Source: PGZG01 sp046292765 (GTDB lineage Bacteria > Pseudomonadota > Gammaproteobacteria > Pseudomonadales > Alcanivoracaceae). From it: DNA of 64,000 nucleotides. The translations under genes were made by a program, and so were the position numbers. The first letter of the stretch is position 1, and every line of letters begins with the position of its first letter. A model generated the notes under the pieces. That model did no database searches and had not been told where the DNA came from. It worked only from the letters and a program-made list of their open reading frames with translations. The DNA lies in NCBI GenBank assembly GCA_046292765.1, contig JBKBQA010000002.1:496001-560000 (forward strand), read 5' to 3'. Of the stretch, positions 1 through 8,978 are shown piece by piece.

Positions 1-826
1 GATCACCTGGAAAGAGCTCGTTGTAGCGGGCTTCCGCCGCAACACGGTGCTGGTCCGCTAGCTGGTCGTAACGCCACGTTTGCAGCAGGGATAGTAGCGC
101 CACCACGCCGACACAGGCGGCGGCAAGCAGCACGGACTGTCGCCAATCGCGGCTCAGCAAGCCGGAGCGGGCGGATTCCGAAGGGCGCATATCAGCCTGA
201 AGCAATTCAATGGCCGCACCACTGGCGATGGTCGCGGCCATATGCTCAAGCAACTTTGTCCGTGATAACGGGTGATGCGGCAGATCGCCGATACCGAGCA
301 ACTCGCCGGTGGCCGCCTGCTGATCGGCAGGTACCAGCAGGGCCTGCGAAGGTGTCGGCAGCAGCAGCGCCTGGCCGTCGTATTCGATCCGCGCCGGTGC
401 CAGACCGGCAAGCAGCTGGGCGTCCACATTCACCCCTGCCACCCGTACCCCGGCGACCTGACAACACGCCAGCAGATGCTTCAGCGCGTTGTGATCACAG
501 GCCACCACCGGGTAGCGACCTGCGCTGGCCTTGCCACTGGCAAACCAGAGCCTTTCCGGTGCATCAAGCAGTTGCTCCTCAAGCAGCCAGGGCAGCACGC
601 GTTGCAAGTGGCGAGCCTGCTTGCGGTTAAGCTCCACTTCCGTGAGCAGCACATCGGTGACCGAGAGCAGCACCCTGACGGTGCTGTGATGCGCCTTCAG
701 CAGGGCCTCTGCCAGGGTGCCGCTGTCAGTGCCGGGTTGACCGGGACGCCACCACCACGCCCTGACATCCTCCGGTTCTGTCGACAGGGCACCGCCGTCC
801 AGCCAAATCAGGGTCGGCTCAGCCAT
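1..826 (-). CDS. gspL: Type II secretion system protein GspL, C-terminus beyond window edge
   Basis: The reading frame is open from an ATG at 826 to the window edge, giving 275 residues of a protein that is usually about 380-400. It lies directly downstream of gspK. The N-terminal part looks like the actin-like cytoplasmic domain of GspL, which binds the ATPase GspE. One membrane segment follows at about residues 238-258, and the periplasmic ferredoxin-like domain would lie outside the window. GspL links the cytoplasmic motor to the inner-membrane platform and partners GspM. The family call rests on position, length and this layout; the sequence itself is poorly conserved. Genes M, N and D are expected further left if the cluster follows the Xanthomonas xps order. 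Confidence 0.88.
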   Translation of the reverse strand, partial: MAEPTLIWLDGGALSTEPEDVRAWWWRPGQPGTDSGTLAEALLKAHHSTVRVLLSVTDVLLTEVELNRKQARHLQRVLPWLLEEQLLDAPERLWFASGKASAGRYPVVACDHNALKHLLACCQVAGVRVAGVNVDAQLLAGLAPARIEYDGQALLLPTPSQALLVPADQQAATGELLGIGDLPHHPLSRTKLLEHMAATIASGAAIELLQADMRPSESARSGLLSRDWRQSVLLAAACVGVVALLSLLQTWRYDQLADQHRVAAEARYNELFPGD

Positions 827-844
827 GTAAGTATCCGCCAGTTA

Positions 845-1909
845 TCATTTTCCATCCCCTTGCGCGCCGGGCTGCCCGGCCGCTGTTGTAGTGGGATTGT
901 AGAGGGGATTGCAGGCCGGTTCGAGCGGCCCGAGGATCGGCGCCAGCTGCCGGCTGAATACCGCCGTTTCACCATCATCCGGTCGATGGATCCGGCTGAC
1001 CAGGCGGGTTACCCCGCTGCCGGTGCGGACATCCACCATGATCTGGAAGTAGCGTGAACGAACATCAAGGATCTCGGCAAGCAGGCTGCGCTGGCCCTCC
1101 TCCAGCGTGCTGAACGGCGGCTGCGCCATTACGTCGCTCAGTTGCGCGATGGCGCCATTAGCACGCAACTGAAGAATCACCTGGGTGCCGGCATTGCCGG
1201 TGGTATCACTCAGCACGGCATCCAGCACCGGCTCCGGGGCGGTATTGATATTCAATGGCGTATTCGCCGGCAAGGCGGCCAGATAGGCCCAAAACCATGG
1301 CGTGCCGCTATCGCCGAGCTGGAACGAGCGCAGGTTACGCAGCTCGGATTCATGCGCCACTGGCATATTGGCGGTGCGCCGATCGCGGTACTCGGCATCT
1401 TCGGCACCATCGATTTCATCAACGATGTTATTGCTGTCGATCCAGTCGGTCATTTCGAGGGCAAGAACATTGGCACGTTGGGCTTCTGGCAGAATTGCCG
1501 CCAGCAGTGTTTCAAACCGGCTGACGGCCAGCGGGTTACGGACGTACTCCAGATCCTGCGCGATCGCCAGCCAGTTAAGATTGAACCGGGACTGCAAATC
1601 CTGAACCGACGCCGTCAGCACGGCATTCTCGTAGGGCGTTGGCGGTAACGTCACCGCCCAGCTGTCATCGACACAGTCGTCAGTCAGGCGGTTATTGTTG
1701 CGATCATTTTCAAAGTCATCGATCAGCGCCTGAATCGCCAGCGTTTCCGCCGCAATTGCATACTGATAGCGCTCATCCCAACTGAGCAGATTGGCCGTAC
1801 GGGTGCGGAAGTGATCCTGCCGGTACATCACCTCGGCAGCCAGGGCCACCATCACCGCGAACAGCAGCATGACAATGATCAACGCGGCACCACGCTGTTG
1901 CGACTTCAT
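845..1909 (-). CDS. gspK: Type II secretion minor pseudopilin GspK
   Basis: This 354-residue protein is the large minor pseudopilin that caps the pseudopilus tip with GspI and GspJ. The N-terminus has a short basic leader ending in RG, then a hydrophobic helix starting AALII. It lacks the Glu at mature position 5 that the other pseudopilins carry, which is characteristic of GspK. I chose the ATG at 1909, whose ATGA overlaps the gspJ stop and gives a six- to seven-residue leader. An in-frame ATG at 1915 adds only two residues. Length fits the family (about 320-350). Confidence 0.93.
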   Translation of the reverse strand: MKSQQRGAALIIVMLLFAVMVALAAEVMYRQDHFRTRTANLLSWDERYQYAIAAETLAIQALIDDFENDRNNNRLTDDCVDDSWAVTLPPTPYENAVLTASVQDLQSRFNLNWLAIAQDLEYVRNPLAVSRFETLLAAILPEAQRANVLALEMTDWIDSNNIVDEIDGAEDAEYRDRRTANMPVAHESELRNLRSFQLGDSGTPWFWAYLAALPANTPLNINTAPEPVLDAVLSDTTGNAGTQVILQLRANGAIAQLSDVMAQPPFSTLEEGQRSLLAEILDVRSRYFQIMVDVRTGSGVTRLVSRIHRPDDGETAVFSRQLAPILGPLEPACNPLYNPTTTAAGQPGAQGDGK

Positions 1910-2535
1910 CGCCATGGGTTCACCACCGTGCGGAAGTAGCGGTGCAGGAAACTGCCATCGGCAAAGCTGATTTCGATCTCGATACTCTTCGGCAACGGCA
2001 TCATCAGCGGCGACTCACCCAGCATCTGTGCGTCTGGCCACTGCTCGAACCAGAGCCATTGGCCTTCCGGCGACTGGAACAGATAGCGCACCTGAAATGC
2101 CGCCACGCTGTCGAGCATAACGCTGTCGTACGGTTCGGTGCCGGGCAAGACATCCAGCACCGGCCAATAACGACGGATCAACTGCTCATCAACCAGCCGA
2201 TATTCAACTCGCTGCATCTGACTGCGCGGGCGCAGATCGAATGGATTGGCCCAGCCAAGCCTTGTCAGTGCTACACCATCTTCCAGTGACATCAACGCGG
2301 GCTGCACATCGCCAAGACCATCACGGACAGGCCGGGCAATAATCTGTTCGAAATCCAGCGTAACAAATGTCAGTGCCCGCTGGCGGGCTTCCAGACGGAT
2401 AGCCTCGTCGGCCAACTGCTCGCGGCCCTGCGCGGCTGCGCGAAAGATTTCCAGCGCGACCAGAAACATGCCGGCAAGGATCGCGACGGCCACCACCATT
2501 TCCAGCAGGGTGAAGCCGCCTGCCCTCGTTCTCAT
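1906..2535 (-). CDS. gspJ: Type II secretion minor pseudopilin GspJ
   Basis: A 209-residue pseudopilin. The prepilin peptidase site is 'AGG' followed by FTLLE, with Glu at mature position 5 and a hydrophobic helix to about residue 30. GspJ forms the tip complex with GspI and GspK. The start overlaps the gspI stop by four bases (ATGA), and its own stop overlaps gspK, so translation is probably coupled. Confidence 0.94.
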   Translation of the reverse strand: MRTRAGGFTLLEMVVAVAILAGMFLVALEIFRAAAQGREQLADEAIRLEARQRALTFVTLDFEQIIARPVRDGLGDVQPALMSLEDGVALTRLGWANPFDLRPRSQMQRVEYRLVDEQLIRRYWPVLDVLPGTEPYDSVMLDSVAAFQVRYLFQSPEGQWLWFEQWPDAQMLGESPLMMPLPKSIEIEISFADGSFLHRYFRTVVNPWR

Positions 2536-2948
2536 GGCTGCGCTCCGGGTGCGCCGGCGGCACTATCAAAGGGCTTGCCAATCAGGCTGAACACTGACCA
2601 GTAGACCCGACGCTCTTGCCCCGTCTCCGTTACCGGACCCACTTCGATGTCCACCCGTCGAGTGTCTGGATAGGGACCATCGCTAATACGTGTCCGCACT
2701 TGCCAGCGCTCGTCGTGCCGCTCGACAATTTCATCCTGGGTGCCGACTGCCGGCCAACGCTGAAACACCTGTAGCTCGACCAGCTTGTCGCTGGCCACAG
2801 TCCAGGCTCGGGTGGTTTGTTCAAGCCGGGTGTAGGCAACGGCACCGCTACCGAAGGTATCGGCCAGTAAAATGGCAGCGAACGCCAGCACCATCAGGGC
2901 AACAAGAATTTCCACCAGCGTGAAGCCGCGCCCGCTGCGCCGCTTCAT
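2532..2948 (-). CDS. gspI: Type II secretion minor pseudopilin GspI
   Basis: A 138-residue minor pseudopilin. The leader MKRRSGRG is cleaved before FTLVE, and the N-terminal helix runs to about residue 32. GspI nucleates the tip complex with GspJ and GspK. Length is normal for the family (about 120-130 plus leader). It overlaps gspH and gspJ by ATGA junctions on both sides. Confidence 0.94.
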   Translation of the reverse strand: MKRRSGRGFTLVEILVALMVLAFAAILLADTFGSGAVAYTRLEQTTRAWTVASDKLVELQVFQRWPAVGTQDEIVERHDERWQVRTRISDGPYPDTRRVDIEVGPVTETGQERRVYWSVFSLIGKPFDSAAGAPGAQP

Positions 2949-3550
2949 GGTGCTTCTTCCGGCAAGGTAACTTGCCCAAGTGGGTCCACCAGAAGCACCT
3001 GTTCTGTGTCGCCTCCTATCTGACGAAGCAGCAGCGTAATCGGCGTAACCTCGCCACTCGGGAAGAAGAACACTTGGGGAGGCTCGGGCGTGTCGCTGTC
3101 GCTCTTTTCCGGCAACAGAATATCCGCCACCTGACTCAGCGACGGGCGATCACGATCGCGGTTTTCGTGCAGCTGCCACTCGAGTTGTACGGATTCATCC
3201 AGCCGTCTTGGCGCCAGCGGTGCAGGCAGTGGCACGAACTCGGCAGTATCAACGTCATAACGCAACGGCTGCCAGCCATCCGCATCCAATCGCAAGGCGA
3301 GCAGATCACCACGAAACAGGCTCTGCTCGGTCATCAGGGAAAATACGTCGACCAGCTCGCCACTGGCCTTCGCCACCGGATTGCCGCTACCGGCACGCAG
3401 CGCCCCCACCACCAGCAGGGTGCTGACCAAAACCATCAGCGTCATCACCACCAGCACTTCCAGCAGGGTGAAGCCGCGCGGCGCCGAGGCCGGAATCAGA
3501 ACGCGGCGACCATCAGCCGCCGGTGCTGTCCCGGAAATTGATGTCGGCAT
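2945..3550 (-). CDS. gspH: Type II secretion minor pseudopilin GspH
   Basis: About 201 residues, with the prepilin site PRG/FTLLE near residue 27 and a hydrophobic helix after it. GspH links the tip complex to the major pseudopilin. I chose the ATG at 3550 because GGAGG sits 11 bases upstream of it. A longer frame reaches 3577 but lies deeper inside gspG. Either start gives an unusually long leader before the cleavage site, and it overlaps the 3' end of gspG. Confidence 0.88.
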   Translation of the reverse strand: MPTSISGTAPAADGRRVLIPASAPRGFTLLEVLVVMTLMVLVSTLLVVGALRAGSGNPVAKASGELVDVFSLMTEQSLFRGDLLALRLDADGWQPLRYDVDTAEFVPLPAPLAPRRLDESVQLEWQLHENRDRDRPSLSQVADILLPEKSDSDTPEPPQVFFFPSGEVTPITLLLRQIGGDTEQVLLVDPLGQVTLPEEAP

Positions 3551-3971
3551 CGAAGCCCTCGCCTCCCTCTCGGCCATCTGCGCCCAATGAAATCAGGTCG
3601 TAGGGGCCAGTGATACCCGGGCTGATGTAGATGTAGGCATTGCCCCAGGGATCTTCCGGCAGTTTGCTGAGATAGGGAGCGGTCCAGTTGCGGACGTTGG
3701 CCGGCTTTTCGACCAGTGCCCGCAGGCCCTCTTCCGAGGTCGGGTAGCGACCGTTGTGCATGCGAAACATTTCCAGCTGGGTAGAAATGGCGTTCATGTT
3801 GGCGCGGGCAAGGTCCACCCGCGCCTTCTCACTCTGACCAATCACATTCGGCACGATAAATGCCGCCAACAGGCCGATCAGTGCCACCACCACCAGAATC
3901 TCGATGAGGGTAAAACCACGCTCACGCAGCGGACGCCGGGTTTGCTTGTTTGTCATGTTCATTCGGTTCAT
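3513..3971 (-). CDS. gspG: Type II secretion major pseudopilin GspG
   Basis: This is the major pseudopilin that assembles the periplasmic pseudopilus. The cleavage site is RERG/FTLIE, with Glu5 and a hydrophobic helix. Further on come the conserved GRYPT, the LP-DPWG segment and the C-terminal loop of GspG, which in known structures binds calcium. The start is uncertain: ATG codons lie at 3971, 3962 and 3956, and the frame is open to 4013, inside the gspF end. None has a strong ribosome site. The mature protein is unaffected. Confidence 0.95.
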   Translation of the reverse strand: MNRMNMTNKQTRRPLRERGFTLIEILVVVALIGLLAAFIVPNVIGQSEKARVDLARANMNAISTQLEMFRMHNGRYPTSEEGLRALVEKPANVRNWTAPYLSKLPEDPWGNAYIYISPGITGPYDLISLGADGREGGEGFDADINFRDSTGG

Positions 3972-3993
3972 CCCATCGGTTGATAAGGGTCGC

Positions 3994-5217
3994 TCAGCGG
4001 CCCAGGAACGCATTCATTTCAAGCATCGGCAGGACCACCGACAACACCACCAGCACAACAAAGCCGGCCATCAGCAGCAGCATCACGGGCCCCAGCAGGC
4101 TGACCGCTGTTGAGACCGTATTATTCAGGTGTCGTTCCTGATAGTCCGCCGCCCGGGTCAGCATCTGGTCGAGCTCGCCACTGGCTTCCCCACTGGCGAT
4201 CATCTGCACCATCATGGGCGGAAAGTAACCGCTTTTCTCCAGTGCGCGGCTGAGGCTGCCCCCCTCTCGCACACGGGACGCGGCCTGAGTCACGGCCTGA
4301 CGGATGGCCAGATTGCCCACCACCTGGGCGGAGATTGCCAGCGCCTCCACCAGCGGCACACCGGCCCGACCCAGAATACCAAGGGTGCTGGCCAGACGGG
4401 CACTGTCTGCGGCCCGAAGAATCGGCCCCAGCAACGGCACCGCCACCAGACGAGTATGGACCCGCAGACGAAAACCCGGCTCACGCATGGCCCGGGCGAA
4501 CAGGATCGCTGCAACCACCAGCGCCACCGTCACGATCAGGAACCAGTCACGGAAGAAGTCACTCAGGCCGATCATGAACCGGGTCAGCCCCGGTAACTCG
4601 CGGCCCTGATTGGTGAACACATCCACCATTCTGGGGACCACATAGGTCATCAGGACGACAATCACCAGCGTCGAGAAACCCATGATAAAAGCGGGATAGA
4701 TCATGGCCTGAGTGACCGACCGGCTGGTGTCGTCGCGGGTCTCCAGATACTCGGCCAATTGCTCCAGCACCTGCTCAAGATGACCGCTCTGCTCGCCGGC
4801 GGCGACCGTGGCCCGGTACATCTCCGGGAAAGCACGGGGAAACTCGGCCAGACTGCCGGCCAGACTGTGCCCTTCCAGCACCCTCGCCCGCACGGCAAGA
4901 ATAATGCGCTCCACTCTGGGATTGCCTGCCTGCCGGGCCACGGCGGTAAGAGACTGCTCGATTGGCATGCCAGAGCGGATCAGGGTAGCAAGCTGGCGGG
5001 TGATCAGCGCCTGCTCTGCCCCGTTCAGACGACCACTGGTAGACGAGGATGAAAACAGCGGGTTGGCAGAGGACTTGTCTGCGGTGACGGCCACATCAAG
5101 GGCGACCCAGCCCTTGTCGCGCAATTGTTGGCGGACCTGTCGGGCACTGTCGGCCTCAAGGACGCCTTTGCGGACCTTGCCGTTGTCATCCAGACAGCGA
5201 TACTCAAAAGCGGGCAT
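3994..5217 (-). CDS. gspF: Type II secretion inner-membrane platform protein GspF
   Basis: A 407-residue polytopic protein with two GspF cytoplasmic helical domains (about 70-190 and 270-390). It has three membrane segments, near residues 165-190, 220-240 and 370-395. It sits at the centre of the inner-membrane platform and couples GspE to pseudopilus assembly. Length matches the family (about 400-405). It starts 39 bases after the gspE stop. Confidence 0.96.
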   Translation of the reverse strand: MPAFEYRCLDDNGKVRKGVLEADSARQVRQQLRDKGWVALDVAVTADKSSANPLFSSSSTSGRLNGAEQALITRQLATLIRSGMPIEQSLTAVARQAGNPRVERIILAVRARVLEGHSLAGSLAEFPRAFPEMYRATVAAGEQSGHLEQVLEQLAEYLETRDDTSRSVTQAMIYPAFIMGFSTLVIVVLMTYVVPRMVDVFTNQGRELPGLTRFMIGLSDFFRDWFLIVTVALVVAAILFARAMREPGFRLRVHTRLVAVPLLGPILRAADSARLASTLGILGRAGVPLVEALAISAQVVGNLAIRQAVTQAASRVREGGSLSRALEKSGYFPPMMVQMIASGEASGELDQMLTRAADYQERHLNNTVSTAVSLLGPVMLLLMAGFVVLVVLSVVLPMLEMNAFLGR

Positions 5218-5256
5218 GCATGAAGCCTTTACGCCGACGACAGGGACGTCACCCTA

Positions 5257-6774
5257 TCAGTTTTCCCGGGTGACGCGCAGCACTTCCTCGATACTGGTTT
5301 CACCCGCCAGCACCTTGCGCCAGCCGTCAACCCGGATGCCGGGGGTGCTCTGCCGGGCATGTCGCTCAAGCGACTGCTCGGAAGCGCGATCATGGATCAT
5401 CTCGCGCATCGCTTCATCCACCATCACCAGCTCGTAAATACCGGTGCGGCCGCGGTACCCGGTCTGATTGCACTGTTCACAGCCAATCGGCCGGAACACG
5501 GTGTGGACGGCATCATCAGTCAGCCCGAGCATGCTGCGCTCCGCCGGTGTCAGCAGATGCGGCTGACGACAATGGGGACAGAGCAGCCTGACCAGACGCT
5601 GCGCCAGCACACCAAGCAGACTGGAGGACAGCAGAAAGGGTTCGATGCCCATGTCCTGCAGACGGGTGACGGCGCCCACGGCACTGTTGGTATGCAGTGT
5701 CGACAACACCAGATGACCGGTGAGAGATGCCTGGACGGCAATTTCCGCCGTCTCCAGATCGCGGATCTCACCCACCATCACCACATCCGGGTCCTGTCGC
5801 AGGATGGCACGCAAGCCGCGGGCAAAGGTCATATCGACCTTGGTATTGACCTGAGTCTGACCAATCCCCTCCAGCTGGTATTCGATCGGATCCTCGACCG
5901 TCAGGATATTACGTGAATGATCGTTGAGATCGGTCAACGAGGCATAGAGCGTGGTGGTCTTACCAGAGCCGGTGGGACCGGTTACCAGAATGATGCCATG
6001 GGGCTTGTGGATCAATTCCCGAATCAGGGTATAGCTGTCCGCGCCCATGCCAAGATGGGAAAGCTGCAGCCGGCCAGCCTGCTTGTCGAGCAGACGCAAC
6101 ACCACCCGCTCACCATTACTGGACGGCATGGTGGAAACCCGCACATCGACGTCGCGGCCACCGAGTCGCAGCGAAATGCGCCCGTCCTGCGGCACCCGCT
6201 TTTCAGCAATATCAAGCCGGGCCATGACCTTGATCCGCGATACCAGCAAGGGCGCCAGTTCGCGCCGCGGCGTCAGCACCGTGCGCAAGACACCATCAAT
6301 GCGCATCCGCACGGCGAGCCGTCTCTCGAAGGTTTCGATATGAATATCGGAAGCATTCTCACGAATGGCCTCCTGCAATAGGGCGTTGATCAAACGGATA
6401 ATCGGTGCATCGTCTTCCTGCTCCAGCAGATCAGCAGTCTGCGGCAGGGCGTCAACGAGGCTGGTGAGGTCCAGTCCTTCCAGATTGTCTGCGGCCTCCG
6501 CTGCAGCGCCACGCTGCTGCTCGTAAACCAGCGCCATGGCAGCATCAAAGGCACCATCGTCAATGGCGCACGGCGCCGGCAAATCAGGAAAGTGCCGGCG
6601 CACTTCCGCCAGAGAACGTAACGATAATGGCCGCCGGCACAGCAGCTCAACACCCTGCTCCGCAAGGCGGATAACAATGCCGTGGCGACGGGCGAACGCA
6701 TAGGGCAGCAAGGTCTGACCATCAACACTGATCAGGGTGTCTGCATCCTGCTCCATCAGCACATCGTCCGTCAT
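5257..6774 (-). CDS. gspE: Type II secretion ATPase GspE
   Basis: A 505-residue secretion ATPase. The N-terminal GspE domain (about 1-130) is followed by the ATPase core. Walker A is GPTGSGKTTT (about 266-275), with the VEDPIEYQ Asp box, the VGEIRD Walker B and the STLHTNS His box. A zinc-binding tetracysteine is made of CPHC (399-402) and CEQC (432-435). It powers pseudopilus extension through GspL and GspF. The ATG lies only two bases after the stop of the upstream REC-PAS-PilZ gene, so the two are almost certainly cotranscribed. I see no MshEN-type cyclic-di-GMP motif in its N-terminus. Confidence 0.97.
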   Translation of the reverse strand: MTDDVLMEQDADTLISVDGQTLLPYAFARRHGIVIRLAEQGVELLCRRPLSLRSLAEVRRHFPDLPAPCAIDDGAFDAAMALVYEQQRGAAAEAADNLEGLDLTSLVDALPQTADLLEQEDDAPIIRLINALLQEAIRENASDIHIETFERRLAVRMRIDGVLRTVLTPRRELAPLLVSRIKVMARLDIAEKRVPQDGRISLRLGGRDVDVRVSTMPSSNGERVVLRLLDKQAGRLQLSHLGMGADSYTLIRELIHKPHGIILVTGPTGSGKTTTLYASLTDLNDHSRNILTVEDPIEYQLEGIGQTQVNTKVDMTFARGLRAILRQDPDVVMVGEIRDLETAEIAVQASLTGHLVLSTLHTNSAVGAVTRLQDMGIEPFLLSSSLLGVLAQRLVRLLCPHCRQPHLLTPAERSMLGLTDDAVHTVFRPIGCEQCNQTGYRGRTGIYELVMVDEAMREMIHDRASEQSLERHARQSTPGIRVDGWRKVLAGETSIEEVLRVTREN

Positions 6775-6776
6775 AA

Positions 6777-7919
6777 TCAGTATTTCTCCATCATGGCCTG
6801 CAGCACGTTCCGGTGAGTATCACTGATATCGGTGATCTGGAATCCGGCATGAAACTCGCCTGGCTTGTCCTGAGCCTGCAGCCAGACACAACGCCCCTCC
6901 AGACTCAGCGTGGTGACACCCAAAAGCTGCTCGGGCAACACCATGCTGAGAGAAAACACAGCGCCGGACTCCAGCGCCTGACGGGTCGCCAGCTTGAAGC
7001 CATCGGCACTGATGTTGACCAGTCGACCGACATTACCACCGGTAGTTCGATCAAACATGACCATTTCCCGCAGCATTTTCTTGCGCGGGTGCCGGCGCAA
7101 CTCGCGGGCCTGCTGTTCGGCACTGGTTTGCCACGCGGTGGTAGTATCCCGTATCACCAGCACCGCACCCGAGAAGGGTTCGCCAGGCTGATTAAGCGGG
7201 GTGGCAGAAACGTCCATCACCACCGAACGTTTTTTCACCTTGACGAAAAAAGGCGACTCCGCCCGCCACTGAGTGTCACTGCTGCACGCGTTCAGCAATG
7301 GTGACTGGGACCAGGGCCAGCGCTGCTCACCCTGCTCATCCCGGAACAACAATGCATCCACCGCCTGCCCCACCAGCGCATCCCGGGACGACCCGAACAG
7401 GGTGCCGGCGGCGCCATTGGCAAAGGTGATGACGCCCTTGGCATCGGTGCCGATGATACCCTCACCGATGGCCTGAAGCAGTCGTTCGTTCTCGTCCTTC
7501 AGGCGCTTCATCTGCACCACAGCTTGCTGCAGGCGGCGTTTTTGCAGGTCGAGATCAAGGAACACATTGACCTTGGCGGTCAGAATCTGTTGATCAATGG
7601 GCTTGAACATATAGTCTACTGCACCGCACTCATAGCCCTTGAACACATACTTGTGTTCCTTCGAGATGGCGGTAACAAAAATAATCGGAATGTTGCGGGT
7701 CTTCTTACCCTGACGCAGCAACTGGGCCACCTCAAAGCCATCCATATCCGGCATCTGGACATCCAGCAATACCACCGAGAAGTCATGCTTGAGCGCCAAC
7801 TGCAGAGCCTCATTCCCGGAAGTCGCCATAACCAGCTCGCGGTCTGGCGCCTCGAGAATGGACTCAAGCGCGATCAGGTTTTCCCGGTGGTCATCGACCA
7901 GAAGAATGCTCTGCTTCAT
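6777..7919 (-). CDS. Response regulator with REC, PAS and PilZ domains
   Basis: A 380-residue protein with three domains. A receiver domain (about 1-122) has acceptor Asp53 and the conserved Lys in FKP. A helix leads to a PAS domain (about 140-260). The C-terminal PilZ domain (about 272-375) has the cyclic-di-GMP signature RxxxR (R275, R279) and NxSxxG (N302, S304, G307). It should therefore take phosphate from a kinase and bind cyclic-di-GMP. It starts inside the cheB stop (ATGA) and ends two bases before gspE. Its position between a phosphorelay and the secretion ATPase suggests it may regulate secretion, by analogy with PilZ proteins that act on pilus ATPases; that role is inference. Confidence 0.88.
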   Translation of the reverse strand: MKQSILLVDDHRENLIALESILEAPDRELVMATSGNEALQLALKHDFSVVLLDVQMPDMDGFEVAQLLRQGKKTRNIPIIFVTAISKEHKYVFKGYECGAVDYMFKPIDQQILTAKVNVFLDLDLQKRRLQQAVVQMKRLKDENERLLQAIGEGIIGTDAKGVITFANGAAGTLFGSSRDALVGQAVDALLFRDEQGEQRWPWSQSPLLNACSSDTQWRAESPFFVKVKKRSVVMDVSATPLNQPGEPFSGAVLVIRDTTTAWQTSAEQQARELRRHPRKKMLREMVMFDRTTGGNVGRLVNISADGFKLATRQALESGAVFSLSMVLPEQLLGVTTLSLEGRCVWLQAQDKPGEFHAGFQITDISDTHRNVLQAMMEKY

Positions 7920-8503
7920 GATATTCGCCGACTTGCTGCCTGCTCACGCAGGAAGGGTCCAATCTTCTCCAAAGGCAGAATGTGATCCACGCAGCCCGTT
8001 TTTATTGCCGATTCCGGCATGGTCGGTGCCTCGGCCGTGACCGGGTCCTGCGCCACCGTCACCCCTCCGCGACGGTGAATGTACCGGATACCTTCGGCGC
8101 CGTCTTCATTAGCGCCGGTTAACAATACTGCCAGAGTCCCGGCACCATAAATGTGTCCGGCGGAAAAAAACAGCTCATCAATGGAAGGTCGCGAGTAGTG
8201 AACAGGCCAATGGCAGGACAATGCAATAGTGCCGTTACGCTCCACCAGCATGTGATAGCCTGGCGGTGAGACGTATATCACACCGGCACGAATCACGTCC
8301 TTATCCTCCGGCGCCATCACTGCCAGCGGTGTCCTTGATGCCAGCACCCGCGCCAATCGTGACTCCGATTCATAACGCTGATGTTGCGCCAGAAACACCG
8401 GCACCGGGAAGCTGGCGTCCAGCTGCGACAACACCCGAATGGAGGCATCGACCCCTCCCCATGAGGCACCGATGACCACCGCACGGAGGGGTTGGTCGGT
8501 CAT
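7916..8503 (-). CDS. Stand-alone CheB-type protein-glutamate methylesterase
   Basis: A 195-residue CheB catalytic domain without the usual N-terminal receiver. The catalytic triad is visible: Ser14 in GASWGG, His41 in AQHQR, and Asp134 in LTGANEDGAEG. CheB enzymes demethylate or deamidate glutamyl residues of chemoreceptors. No receptor, CheA or CheW gene is nearby, so the substrate is probably another protein of this operon. It lies between two receiver proteins with one-base and four-base overlaps. The lone receiver upstream might replace the missing regulatory domain in trans. Confidence 0.9.
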   Translation of the reverse strand: MTDQPLRAVVIGASWGGVDASIRVLSQLDASFPVPVFLAQHQRYESESRLARVLASRTPLAVMAPEDKDVIRAGVIYVSPPGYHMLVERNGTIALSCHWPVHYSRPSIDELFFSAGHIYGAGTLAVLLTGANEDGAEGIRYIHRRGGVTVAQDPVTAEAPTMPESAIKTGCVDHILPLEKIGPFLREQAASRRIS

Positions 8504-8970
8504 CAGCCGGGCCCGCCACCCTTCTTGGCCGCCTCATAGGCCGCCCGATGAGCCTGGGCCTGACGCAGCTTCTCCTGCAACTCGCGTCGCTGCCGGTCAA
8601 GCTGGAGAAAGAAATTGACCTTGCTCTGGAGAATAACCGGATCAAGCGGCTTGAACAGATAGTCCACTGCCCCGACCTGATAACCGCGAAAAACGTACTT
8701 GTCTTCCTTGCTGATGGCAGTCACAAAGATAATCGGAATGGCCTGCGTGTCCTTGCGCTGCCGCATCAATTCCGCCACCTCGAAGCCATCCATGCCAGGC
8801 ATCTGGACATCCAGCAACACCAGCGAGATGTCCTCCCGCAACAGGATTTTCAGGGCCTCTGGCCCGGAGTTAGCCTTCAGCAGGACCCTGCCCTCAGCCT
8901 CGAGGATCGCATCAAGGCTGACCAGGTTGGCGGGCTGATCATCGACCAGTAGTACCTTCTGTTCAATCAT
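8503..8970 (-). CDS. Single-domain response regulator with C-terminal helix
   Basis: A 155-residue receiver with acceptor Asp54 (LLDVQMPGMDG) and the FKP Lys near 107. A basic, Gln/Arg/Ala-rich helix occupies about 122-150. No output domain is present, so it probably acts as a phosphate shuttle or through protein contact. The receiver is strikingly like that of the REC-PAS-PilZ protein two genes downstream (shared IPIIFVTAISKE and AVDY-FKP blocks), suggesting local duplication. Confidence 0.88.
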   Translation of the reverse strand: MIEQKVLLVDDQPANLVSLDAILEAEGRVLLKANSGPEALKILLREDISLVLLDVQMPGMDGFEVAELMRQRKDTQAIPIIFVTAISKEDKYVFRGYQVGAVDYLFKPLDPVILQSKVNFFLQLDRQRRELQEKLRQAQAHRAAYEAAKKGGGPG

Positions 8971-8978
8971 TACTCATC

